This document shows, one piece after another, positions 45,177 through 57,566 of a stretch of DNA of 64,000 nucleotides (the first letter of the stretch is position 1; each line of letters starts with the position of its first letter). This DNA is from Ascidia mentula (taxonomy: Eukaryota; Chordata; Ascidiacea; Phlebobranchia; Ascidiidae). The notes beneath the pieces were generated by a model, which saw only the letters and a program-made list of their open reading frames with translations, ran no database searches and was not told the origin of the DNA. The DNA lies in NCBI GenBank assembly GCA_947561715.1, contig OX387200.1, positions 8,434,501-8,498,500 of the forward strand, in the 5' to 3' direction. A program made the translations under genes and the position numbers.

Positions 45177-48100
45177 ATGACATCGCGAATATATGCTATG
45201 ATGAAATCACCTGTGGTTGTCATCTACCTTTCACTTTGTTTCGGAGTTGTTGTGGAGGCGAAAATCATACCAGAAGTGGATGCAAGTTTGTTGGCTAACA
45301 AAGTAAAGGAACTTACAGAGTCGTCGCTGAAATACAGCGAAATGCAGGTGGAATATTTTTATCAAAGTTTTTAACACATTTTTATCCTGATTGCAAACCT
45401 TTGGTTTAGGACCACCTGAACAGCTTGAGATATGAAAGACATATATTAAGCGGAACTACTCTTCTCAACGAGGTAGGTTTGTGTTCACCTTTAGGACCAT
45501 AGTCGTCCCAAGCTAACATTATATCGTGGTGTTTTAAATAAACCAGTTGTCTTAAATTTATTAGTCTTGAATATCAAAAGCACAAATTCGCTTTGTACAA
45601 ACTACAAAAAGTTCGATTTATTTTTTAAGCCTAAAAATAAATAAATTTGCTTTAACTGAAGAATAAATGAGCTTTGAAGGTTTGGATATTGTTTAAAAAA
45701 GGCTGCACTGGGTTAATAAACGTAAAACAATGTCGTAATTGTGCGGGATAGGTTTTTTTTTATGCCAATCCAGTAGTTTCCCGTGTGCCTGATCGAAACT
45801 CCATCATTGCGTAAGAAGTAGGCTTCGTCATAACTGTCATCCTTCGTTGGTAATATCATTGTTACAAAACGTCACGATAGCTTCGGGAAAACCCTGGTTC
45901 AAAACACATGTTTTTCCATCAGCCAGTGACTAACCGTGTTTTGAACCAGGGTTTTCCCGAGCACGAAACCTGGGATTTTATGACAGTTTTTAAACCAAAG
46001 CAATTTTTGAAACGCCGTGTGGATGCAAAAAGATTTTCGCTGAAATGCTAATTTCGAAAAGGCGATTGTTCGATTTCGATTAATGTATTACTGGCATAGA
46101 CAAGTTATTTTATAAATAGCAATTTCACATTTTCAAGTTCTAAGAAATTAGCGATTAAAGAATCCGCTGGGTTCAGTCGTGGCTATTAAATGTGTAAGCT
46201 GCATACAGATGGCCACTGTTTCAACCTATAAGGTCTCACCTATAAGGTGGTTATTAACATGACGTAATTTAATGGTACTTCCACGAAACGCGACGTTGTA
46301 ATTTCCGGTTTGACGGTTCCAGTTCTCGACAATCTAGAACATAACCCGGGATATATGTTTCTTTGCAATAACACCATAGAAAAAATTATCATAAGTTTGG
46401 TAATATTACTCGTATAACAGGAGTCAAAAAGTTGTGCTCAGTGACGTAGCTGGCATTTAAGCACAAAAATTTCCAGTCATATTTCGTATCAAGTGGTCTT
46501 CAAATCAACTCATTGATTGCGTGGCTGAGATTTACTTTTAAACCGCTTGGCTCGTATTGCGTTACATTATACAAAATAAAAGACTAAACTGAAATATATA
46601 AAAAATGCGTTGATTCAGTTTTAGCGAAATATGAACTGAATATCGGAATCCCGAAATTTGGGTTTGGATTTAAATTGAAACACTATGTGCTCACAAAATG
46701 CTTTTTCCAGATTTCAAACTTACTGAGTATCAAGTTTCTGTCAAGTGAAAGAGCACTACATCGTTTGAGTAATACAGTCGTTTACTCCTATCTTGGGACC
46801 AGCATGAACACAACCGCCAATCAGCAATGTTGCAATATTTCATTTGAGGAACTTAAGAATTACACGAGGTTTCAGCAGCCGGTAAGGTTAAAAACTGTTG
46901 TTGTACAAAAAAATTCCAAAGAGTATGAAATGTATAAGAATGACCAACTTGTGACAAACATAACGTACAAATCTATAAAATATCGCCAGGAGATTTGTGC
47001 GATTGCGCCTTTGTAATATTCCACCTGGGCAAACTAAAATGTCTTTTGTCTGTTGGAGCGAAATATGGAAATAATAAAAGGACGACGGTAATGCTGATAA
47101 AAAGGACATTCGTATGCTGTTAAATAATTTGCGACTATTTAAGCAATTTCAGTTGAAAGTAAAAGTCGGTGTTTTGTCTGAATCTCCGAAAAACCAAAAA
47201 CATTATAACCGTGCACCATTTTGCAGGTTTCAACTTCAAAAGTTTGTGAGTTGGTTTCATCCAGCGCGCAATCATTTGCGGTTCGTCTCCAGAACGCGTT
47301 CAGAGATGCTTGTGTTGATAATTTGCGAAGTTTGCCGTCGCTCAAGTGGCAATACTTCGGCAGCGAACAAGGTGTCACCACTCAGTTCCCAGCCACCAAA
47401 GCGAACAGCTGTGGATCATACGACAACAGATTTAGGTAAATAAGTTTTGTGTTTCTTGGTCTTAACATGTACATTAAGTGAATCAATAGCAAAAACTTTA
47501 CCCAGATTTACTTGGAAAATTTCTTCCCACATGAACCTATATTAAACATAAAAAAAGTATTTTCTTTCTTCACGTAGAACGTGGTCCGGGGACCGAATGT
47601 GGCCGTTCATATTAGTGCTTATTATTGCACTACGCTTGTTAACGGTTTTGGAAACAAAACAAAGGTCGTCAATCGCATATTATTGTTTTGCCAAAAAACT
47701 TTACGCGTGCTGGGCGTCTTTACCTGGTTAAAATTGGCCCCCATCACAACAATATATACAACGAATTCCAGTTACGCTGTCGTTTATTTAGTGGTTTTGA
47801 AATTCACAAAAAGTACATTATGGGCAACAACTAACATATCCCACTGCATCTTTTCAAATGTTTTTTAAGGTGCGATTGATTTTTAATTTTTTGAGGTATT
47901 TTGAAATAAAGAAAGCATCACAAAATAAAAATAAAGTTCAATAAACGAATTTTGCAGCCTTTACAAGTCATTCGAATCCTTAAATGTTTTTTGTTAATTT
48001 TTCACGCTGTACGTGTTGTCATCATACCTTCTGATCGATGTGTGATACTCAGCATTGCCATGTGAATGTTTTGTAGTGCATTGACATGCGAGGACGTGCT

Positions 48101-51100
48101 TTGCTTTTGGTTGTGTGCTTACTGTAGTGAAGATCCTAAATAAGGCTCCTTTTGAGTGATTCAAATTCTTCGCGATCCTTCATGCTGGACAATCATTATT
48201 TTTCAGTCACTTCTCAACAAAAATTTTAAAGAAACAACTTTAAAACTTCACGCACCCACAGTATTCCAGTATATATGTCTGTAGGCGTGGTTTGAGAAAT
48301 AATGTTGTTTAATGTTGCGTTTTGTGCCATAGAATTGGTCATGCGACTATAAAACTCAGTCTGCAGAACATGGGCCTGTGTCCAGGGTCGTAAGCTTGAA
48401 CTTCGCCGGTGGCATGAATTTTCGTAGTCCGGTGAATTTTTCGTAGTTAATGAAGGGAATTGTTTTCACTTTTTTAGATCGTGGTACGTTCACAGCAAGA
48501 CACCAAGGCGTAAACAGATTGTAATAGTAATAGACAAAAGTGGGTCCATGTCTACCTATTATGGCGCAGATTCTTACATGGAAATGGCTCGTAAAGCAGC
48601 GCAAAGTATAATAAACACTCTAAACTATTACGACGAGGTAAGCGAAACCAGAAGCGAAAAAAAATACATTTATCGCTTTAACTTAGCTTTAGATAACGTT
48701 ATCAAATATAAAAAAACATTGTAATCATATTTAATATTCAGTGGTAATCCTGAAAAGAAACAACCACATGCCAAACTTTAACTAACAAGCAATCTGACAC
48801 CCTAAACTGTCGCTACAAAAGTTTTTTTTTTAAATGGAACAATAATGTTGGAATGTCACAATTTTGATAGGTCTTGCTTACAATAATTACTTTTTAGTTG
48901 GAAGTGTTTGTTAGATATAAAATCGGTTTTCTGAATATTTTGTACTTGCCGTCGCAGTTTGCCGTCGTATTATTCTCTCACGACGTTCAAGTATATCCCG
49001 GTACAAACAATCCCAACGGTGATTGCTTTCGCAACACGTTTTCACGAGCTACACCTCAGAACAAGAAACAAGTTAATGCTTTTATCAACAGTATTGCAGC
49101 AAGCGGTAAGATGTAGCTTGTTATTAAAGGAGCATTAAACCTGGTGCCGTATTACCATGATTATATATTCAAATTTATATTAGAGCTATGAATTGTATGT
49201 TAATGTAGATCAACCCTTACACACAAAATGGCGAATTAAATTTGGTGCAACTTAAGGTAAACAATAATATCTGGTTCTACGTTAAGTCGTGTTTACTTTG
49301 CAGGCGGAACTTCCTATGTACCAGCTCTAAGCAGTGCATTTACTTTCTTCAAAAACTCGTCTCAATTTGGTTTGTGCGTTTGTTTGGTGCCTAATAATTG
49401 TTTATTTGGAGAATTGTGTGGTGATGCATTATATCGTTTATTTGATTATTTTATTCGTCTTATCATGTATTGGTTATGAGCAGCAAGACGTCCAGAAAAT
49501 ACTGCATATATATAACACTAGTTTTAAAGAACTGTTCTTTCATAAGGCATAATATTACGAGATTTTTATTACAACCGACTTTTATTACAACCAAGTTACA
49601 ACTTGTTGCCACATATTACGAAGAACAGGTCTTTAAAATAACGAAGTTGCACTGATCAAGAAAATTTTCGAACATTGTGTATCAAAAATATAATCACGAG
49701 TTTTAGAAATTTGCAATTTTGATTCCGCTCCTTCTGTTGAATATGCTCTTGTTCCGCAATGCACAAAATAGTAAGAAACCCATACCTGTCTATTTGTAGA
49801 GGATCGTGCAATTTTGTTTGTTTCCGATGGACTCCCAACTGAGGCACAGGATTCCATCCTTGATGCTGTAAATCTTCACAGTGCTGCGCTCGGAAACTCG
49901 GTGGTCATACTGACCTACAGTCTTGGTTATTATGCTGGTAGGTGATTTTCATTACTTGAAATAAGTAAGCATACGGTACTGATACATTGTATCATTTATC
50001 AAGACTTTGCAACTTTGCGCAAAATGGCTATCTCTACATACGCCGAAGTGGGAACAAGTAGAAAGGTATGTACTTTTGTAACGTAAGGTACTTTTGTAAC
50101 GTTTATCTTTCTTAGGACCTGCTTAGGGTGTATATGCCTTTATTAAAAACGTGAAAGCGGCCCAACAAAATAAGCTCTTCACACAACGAGTCCATTGCGT
50201 TACTGCCACGCATACATAGTCTCAGGTCACCACACCCAAAAGCAGTCATAGATGACATATTAGCGAACGCTAGGGGCGGTAAGGAGATGGCGATAAAAAT
50301 ATGTAACACTTTGTCTCGGTCATATACACGAAGTTGATGAAAAAAAGTAGGCCTTATTACACAAATGGACGCTTTGCATCATAAAGTACATCATAACTTA
50401 CATTAGCATCTATGGTTTCACAATTATGGTTCATGTTATTATATGAGCATTTTGTCCCATGTAAGAAGTTGTACGTATACTAGTTGATTTACCTGGTGAT
50501 TTAGTTTTAGGGGTAAATCGGTTCATGGTAATCAGGATAAATGGATTAACTTTATTCTTTTTTGTTGGATGTGATAACAAAAATATATTGCTATTTTTGT
50601 TGCCGCCAAGTATGGAACGTATACAGCGGTTACCCAACCTTCAAATCTTCGAAACAAAATGGCTTCTTATTACAATTTCTTCTCCATTGGTGAAAATCAA
50701 CCCAACTATCCCATATGGACAGTTCCCCACATGGCAAACTCAGGTCTGCGTAAAACCAATTTTGCTCAATTTTATAAAATCAACAGTCGTTGCTGACGTA
50801 GGCAAATAGACTGTGTTATATTTTGCTGTAAGTGTTTTAAAACCTAATGCAATAAAATAAAAACAACATGATTCAAATATTTTTTAGAACTAGTAATTAC
50901 TACCAGTTTACCAGTCTACTTGAAAGGAAAGTTGGTTGGAGTCACTGCAGTTGACATAGCAATGGAAAAACTATTCGCTGATTCGAGTTACTTCAGACCT
51001 AACGAAATGTCATACTCATTTGTTATTAATGATCAAGGTATAACTGAAATTCATTGCACACTTGTTGTACACATAGTAAGCGCAAATTGTAATGATTTTT

Positions 51101-54100
51101 TCCAACACCTCTGGCTTAGAAACACTAAAAACGGAATTACTCTACATTTTGAGAATAAAGAGACTGGCCCACATTGATAAAAACATTGGCATGTTTTACC
51201 TCAGGCTTAATCATTAATCATCCGAATTTCGCTTACGCTGCTGATTCGGAACCGTTGTTCGTTGAAGCGACGGCGTTCGAACGGAACGAAGAATTTCTGT
51301 CAGTGTTCGAGTCAATGAAAAGGTAATTACTCTCGTGATATTTGACTGTGCTTAAAGTTTGGAAAGTACAATTGTTTTAGCTAATACAGTAACTGCTGTT
51401 GTATCGATGTGTTGCTCACTGGGTCCATATAACATTTGAAACAACAAATAACTTTTTGTTTTTTTCCAAAAAAAGTTACTTTTTACACTTACAGCTTAAT
51501 CATTTTGCTTGCTTGCTGTATAGTCAACACTTGACTTTGTACTGTGTTTCCTGACAGAGGTGGCTCAGGAAACAAAACATTTATGACGACCCGAGTTTTA
51601 TCTGGGGGCAGCAGCCAAATGTATCCAATGAGGGAAGTGCAAGTGAATTCAACTTATTTCTGGAGTCAGGTGAATAAAAAGTAGAAGGGTACAATTCACG
51701 ACATGTTGTTTCGGGCTTGGAGTATAAGTTATCACATAGTTAAGTAACATTTGATCATAAATATATATTTATTTGGATAATGTCACTCTCCAATGTTAAT
51801 CCCAATAAATCGTGAAAATAACTGTCAGAAGTCGCCTGCGGCCTCATGTGAACCACAAGGATCGAGTAAAAATCCACTCTGGTCTGTTTTAGATGCCTTG
51901 ATAATATAATCAAACCTACAACCTTAATCAAGAGGTTTTCAAAAACTCCTAAAACGATTCAGATTCCTAGAACCAAGTTTTCCCTCTGTGTGGTTCTGGC
52001 AGATGAAGAAGTGCAAACCGTTCTGGCCCCACAAGAATCACTTCAACCAGGAACATTTCTTTACCACAGATTCGATCTCGTACCACCAAAGACAACTTGT
52101 CGGTACAGTGGAAAAGTATGCGTTAAAGGTAATTAGAACATAAGGGCACTCGTACAGTTTTCCGGTGTCCTTTAGGTGGTTCTCGGTTGATCTGTCAGTT
52201 TAAGTCATGTGTTCAATAAGTTTTGTGAAAAGGTTTGTATAAGGGAGTGAGTGAAATGATTCACATTCTGGCTTAATTGATTCACATACAACCACTACTA
52301 AAGTGAAATTACCAAAAAAAAGTGTGATTGTTTTACGTTTAGCTGTGTGCTGACTCTAACCGGTGCGTAAACACACATTCGTGCATGTGATTGAATATAT
52401 TCCAAAGACGTTTCTATGTAATCTCATTAATTTTTTTTGTTAAATATGAAATAGGCGGGTTTTGATGGAATAGAAAAGTGTGCCACACGGCCCAGTGTTA
52501 TTGACTCGATCGCAAATGATTGGAATATCGTTACTCTTAGATAAAAGCGCCGTTGCACTGGCGACAAGATCCTTTCGAAATTCTGCACATTTTCGCCTCA
52601 AAAGCAATAATGCCAGCTTTGTAGAAGCTCTAACCAATTATATGGAGAAAAACAACACAAACCAGACTAATTTGAAGGTGAGTAAAAATATCCGCTCAGT
52701 ACATTTAGGAACCATTCGTTCATGAAATCGCAAACCCACTATCGAACATTATCGTATCTCTATATTACTTCATGTAATGTGTGATGTTGGTTACGCTTTG
52801 TATGGTTAATTATGAAAACACAAAATTCAGTTGACTAAGTGGTAACTGTGGCATAAGCAGGAAAACCTAGGGGGTTGCTTCAGGTGTTCCAATTTTTTCA
52901 GCATGGCGTTAAGGATGCTGTCGTGGCGACTTACAAAGTCAACGATCTATGGGAGGTAAACGATAACGAAACCTTATGGCGTTACGTGGCCACCAAGGAA
53001 GGAATGTTCCGAATATTTCCTGGGACTCAAATGCCAAGGAATTTTGATCCTGTAACAAGATCATGGTAACTTATTATGTTAATTCTTATACGTTTCGACT
53101 GACAACCGAACGTATGTCGATGTAACGTCACATGGGAATATCAAGAGCTGGCAAAGAGATGCTGCTTATCGTGTTAGGATTTAAAGATGCAATCAACTCT
53201 TACACACAAGTGTAAACAAAGACAATTTTGAGAATAGCATTTTTTTCTTTTTCGCAAAATACCCCATACTGCGTACAACATATTTAGCATGACTGATCCG
53301 ACGAGTTTCCAAAAAAGTAATAATGTTACGTCCAGGTACGAACTCGCACAAGCGAACCGTGGTAAATGGATTATAACCCCTCCGTATACGGACGTCTTGA
53401 GTGGATTAGGGGTCGTTACACTCGCCAAAACATTATTCGAGGGAAAGTAAGTATTTTTTGTGTTTTTCTCAAACAATAAATCACCATGATTTTGTTTTCT
53501 ATGTGCTTATTTTCATACCGTCTTTGTGAAAATCGTGTTGTAAAGAAAGTTTCGGTCATGTTCAATTGATTTCAATGTGTGTCATTACTGCAGACCTGGA
53601 GGAATCAACGACCCTGCGATTGACGAACCGATCGGTGTTATGGGGACAGATATTGCCATGTCACACTTTCATGAGTTGGTCGTCGATCTCTATCCGATTT
53701 GCAATCAAACTCTGCAATACAAGTAACAAAGTCGCAATTTCTGTTTTTCCCGTTTATTGTATCCAGCCCTAACAAAACATAACCCGTATCGACATTTTCT
53801 TTGTTAAATTTTGGTTGGCAACGCACGGCATCCAATGCACTGTCTTTTGGTTGTAGCACCAATGACCTGTTTCATAACTAAGATATGAGAGGGTTTAGAT
53901 AAGAATAAAAGTGCACCTTTACAAATTGGTCACTGTAAATTTTGTCCTTCATTCAAACCGTACTCTTTTATCATTTACCACTAGATGTTGACAAAGAGCC
54001 TAATTTCGTGTAATAAACATATAAAATCCTTGTAAAACATACATTGATTCTAAAATAATTGAACACTTTTAAGAATAACTCCTGTAAATAATCTTTGGTC

Positions 54101-55784
54101 GTTTATGTGTCTTATGCGCTGTCCAAATATTACAACCAGCGGTATTACTTTCCACAATGCATTCTTTTTCAGGTGCATACTCGTTGATAATGGCGGGTGG
54201 GTGGTTTCGGCACCAGAATGGTTATTATTTCCAGTCCGGGAGTACAGTATAGCTAAATGGGAACCACAAATAGCAGCTGTGTTGGCGGCCGACGGAGTTT
54301 TGCAGAAAAGGGAATGTTCCAACATCGCCAATGCTCGCATTCAACAAACTTATGAGGTTTCGTTCCATTGGACCATGACAACACATAAAAAACTTAGACA
54401 ATAAGGAAGGCAGAACCGATTATTAGAATCTGATAAAGCCTACTTTCAAATGTAGAGCCCGGAATCTCGAGAAAAAAGGTTTCTCACAAATCCCTTGCAG
54501 AAATAAACTCAAATGAACTAAATAAAACGGGGTAACAGGAAAATATTCTTCTGCTACAACATCGCTTTCCCTGCTTCCGTGACCGTTTTATGATTGTTAT
54601 TACTAGGGAAACAAAATCGTTACTTCAAAGTGCTCACGTGCTACAACCCTTGCAACCTTTGGGCCTAACAATGTGGATAAACGTGTCATGTCAATTGCCA
54701 TACTAATGTCTATCTTATAGTCTAAAACATTTCATTACCAATCTCGATATTTCAGATCTCACCAAGTCAAGGAATCTACGCTGGGACCACCGGATACCCC
54801 AGCTGTAATTACTTTGAACTAAAACCTGTTAATGGAACAAATGCTTACCTGGTTATAGCAAATTTGTCATACGGTGGCTGTTCGAATCCTTCTCCAATTT
54901 GTACGAGTTGTTATTCCAATCCTCAAGTACGTCAAAACGTGTTTATCAATTCATCAAAATAGAAAAAGGTTTAACTGTTGCATTAAAGTTTTGAACGTTT
55001 TCTAAGCATCTTGGTTTGTGGCAATAATGTTGCGAAAATATATTTGTTTTTTATGAGTTGTTTTCTTAATCTTTAGCCACCGTGCTTCGGACAAGCACAA
55101 TGCAGCTGTCCGTGCTATTCCGAGAGCAAATATTACAATCCCTGTACGAACCGTTATATATTGAGCAGGTAGTGTAACCTTACTTATACAGTGCAAGTTT
55201 TTTTTATGACTTTACTACTTTTGTAACATGAAAGAAGAGTAAAGCATGCATTATCGTTTAATTAATCCGACCAATAAAGATAAACAATCACCTCGACGCG
55301 TATATAGTTACCCATGGTGGTAATTTTTAGCTCAAGCCCTCGACCATGTTTACCCGAGGTTTCAAAACTGAAGAAACTTGCAACACCTGTTGAAACTTTA
55401 AACCTTCTCGATCAGTGTTACGAATTGGGCTTTGCTGCGAAAAATATCAGTGAGGAATTTACTACGGGTAAGAATTGCGCAATAAACTATCTTTGCATAT
55501 CTTTGTATTTTCAAGGAGCTGCAAGCCCATACCTAAACACCTAGGTTACCAGTGCAAAACAAACTGCAACAATTGGTCCAATAATAATTTGTTTTAGTAA
55601 CCGCTTAATTTTTAGTTCACTGCCTTTTTTCCTTTCATTTGCGACAGAAATGCCGATGGAAACATCTGAAACACAAACGACAACATTAGCTTCCAAAGAA
55701 AATGTTGGCAACTCGGTCAGCATGTCTTCAACTTCAATCATATTTGCTGTATTTTTTTACATTTGTTTTAGTTACATTCTGTGA
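45177..55784 (+). CDS. VWFA and Cache domain protein, paralogue E, GPI-like C-terminus
   Basis: Exons: 45177-45347, 45410-45472, 46711-46881, 47227-47435, 48478-48637, 48958-49105, 49304-49369, 49800-49937, 50004-50065, 50611-50743, 50888-51037, 51205-51322, 51558-51669, 51963-52128, 52541-52677, 52902-53065, 53336-53446, 53594-53722, 54173-54356, 54756-54926, 55077-55168, 55331-55467, 55648-55784; 1042 residues. A Met 8 codons later (MKSPVVVIYLSL) is an alternative start that gives a tighter signal peptide. MIDAS is DKSGS at 224-228, but the later motif is VSDGLPTE. Cache and stalk regions are complete (WTVPHM, AVDIAMEKLF, TLWRYVATKEG, CSCPC). The last exon ends in a Ser/Thr stretch and the hydrophobic run SIIFAVFFYICFSYIL, immediately followed by stop. 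There is no cytoplasmic tail, as in GPI-anchored alpha2delta proteins. Introns are longer than in A-D and hold repeats. Confidence 0.88.
45883..45960. repeat. Perfect 25-bp inverted repeat in intron 2 of gene E
   Basis: The arms are 45883-45907 and 45936-45960, with a 28-bp spacer. The left arm starts TCGGGAAAACCCTGG and the right arm ends CCAGGGTTTTCCCGA. It would form a stable hairpin in the pre-mRNA and may be a small MITE. Confidence 0.75.
46197..46250 (-). repeat. Decayed hammerhead copy in intron 2 of gene E
   Basis: Minus strand: stem II GACC...GGTT, GAAA, the stem III hairpin ACAG/CTGT with loop TGGCCAT, a GTA triplet and TGCAGCT are kept. The CTGATGA core and the 5' strand of stem I are replaced by an AGGTGA-like stretch. 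It is clearly related to the copies at 24646 and 24887 but should be inactive. Confidence 0.7.
50068..50103 (+). repeat. Tandem duplication of 18 bp in gene E intron 9
   Basis: GTACTTTTGTAACGT occurs twice, separated by three bases, directly after the exon 9 donor. No function suggested. Confidence 0.6.
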
Positions 55785-56501
55785 ATCGAAAACATGTTTA
55801 GCATTAAAACTAAAATTTAAAGTTAAAGTTTAAAAGATAGCATAACTGTGTAATACATTTTATATTAACCTTAACATATCTTTGGAAGGATTTTTCAACA
55901 AAAAATTTTTTTTTACCCAAGGCACGTATTGATAAACTGTGAATTTGGAACATAAATCATTCAATTTCTTTGTTTGCATATTTGCAATACTTTTGTTATT
56001 TTCATGGTTCAATTGGTAGCGCATTTTATAGTACATGGCGTAAATATTTGATGGCATGTTTTAGTAAGACCGTTGAACTGCCTAACACATTGATTTGACA
56101 GCCCTTGTAACACCCGCGCATGACCTACTGAACGCCTGTATGTGACAGAAGTGAAATTTAAATATGAATCCGGGGATCCCGTATAATTATGCACATGGAC
56201 TATTCAGCAGCGTTGCAATGTACCGCTGTGACCTTAGCAGAAATAACCATTATGACGTCATATTAAGTCTTTTATACAAATGCTGGCATCGTGAAACGTC
56301 ACTAATTTCGTAAGCAGTGTGTAGGGAACTACTGTAGAGGAATATCGAACGTTTACAACAGAGCTTTTGCACTCGAGCAAATGAAACGGATTATGATGCT
56401 CAAACGTCGCGTCGTCGGCTACGAGCGGCTTCTTTAAACCAACCTGTCAAGAAAAAAAGCTCGTTGTTCAGCTACATAGTATAGGTCATCGAGTGACACG
56501 C
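55785..56501. other. 3' flank of gene E
   Basis: No exon is supported. The only polyadenylation-like hexamer near the stop is ATTAAA at 55803-55808, very close to the stop codon. GC content rises near 56400. Confidence 0.3.
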
Positions 56502-57566
56502 ATGGGTCGGGCAGCTGATCCGATGGACTGCCATTCGCAGCGGTGCATTAATTTCGCCAAACGGGAGGGATTTATCTTCCGGCCATTCAAATCTCCTTCG
56601 ACCGGCTCGGTCATCCCCACGAACAATTCGGATCTGCGATTAACGCCCCTAAAGCCGCACCGCAAATCGGGCGCCGATCAATGGAAAGCGCCTCAGCTCT
56701 CTGTTTGCACAAGACAGAAGGGACAGTGGGGCTGCGCTTTGGAAGATTTGTTCGTCGCTTCCGTTTGTTTGAGGTTTGAGTTAAAGGATCAGTTTCGGAA
56801 ATACAGAAAAGTGGAGGAGTTTACTCGCCTTTTCTGTGTGTTTGTGTCGAATTGATAGTTTTGTTATAATCACAGGCGAGGCTGATTTTGGGATTTTGCT
56901 GGCGAAATTGCTTCGCGCAGAGTTTTGCATTTTTGGTCTGCACTACTTGCAAAACTTTAACGTAAAAAAAATTTTTGCTTGAGTTGGGGCAAGCCCTTGC
57001 TGTGTAAAGATTTATTCCAACCATAACATAATATGATACTTCGCCTACAATGCCAATATTTGTCCGCGAACACTATATCATAAAACCATGGTTTGAGCAA
57101 GGAGATTGTGCTAAACAAAACAAGTCGAAGCGTCGTGATGAAAAAAAATATATTTTGTTAGAGGCATATTTAGTTGTGTTGTTGGAAGAAACACGTGAAA
57201 TTTACCAAGACATTGAGGCAGGAATTTCCAGCAACACTGGGAAGGATCAGATATGGGTAAGGGACGGTCAAGTTACAGGTAGCAGCAGGTGTTGAACCAT
57301 AGGTCGGTCGTTGGCATATCCGAATAAAACGTACAGATACGAACTTGCGTAACGCGCAGATATATGATGGAGAAACACCATTTAAAGCCATAGCGCAGCG
57401 CACTCGAGAACAATATGCGATCGACGGCGACATTGTCGAACGCTGCCGGAGTCTTTTGTATGCGTCTGTGCGCGGTGTAATATTACCGGAAAAATCGAAA
57501 TGTTTCGACAATCAGTTTGCTCTGGCCGCAGTGGAGGTGTATTCGTTTGTGCGGGCGGAAGATGAT
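56502..57566 (+). CDS. Possible uncharacterised gene (partial model)
   Basis: I do not recognise this. Three plus-strand open segments are unusually GC-rich for the region. 56502-56855 starts MGRAADPMDCHSQRC and has no clear internal splice choice. 57050-57255 (MPIFVREHYIIKPWFEQG...) ends at a good donor, GTAAGG. 57363-57566 lies between an acceptor (CGCGCAG) and a donor (GTAAGA) and encodes IYDGETPFKAIAQRTREQ.... The second and third segments join in phase 0, which supports a real gene. I could not link the first segment or find the downstream exons. There are no visible signal peptides, membrane helices or known motifs. It could be part of a longer gene or an old repeat. Confidence 0.35.

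Noticed and set aside
47581..47868. A 95-codon open frame after an AG|AACGTGGTCC site, resembling the start of exon 5 of gene E
   Set aside because: Similarity covers only about ten bases. The true exon 5 at 48478-48637 carries the MIDAS and fits the phase.
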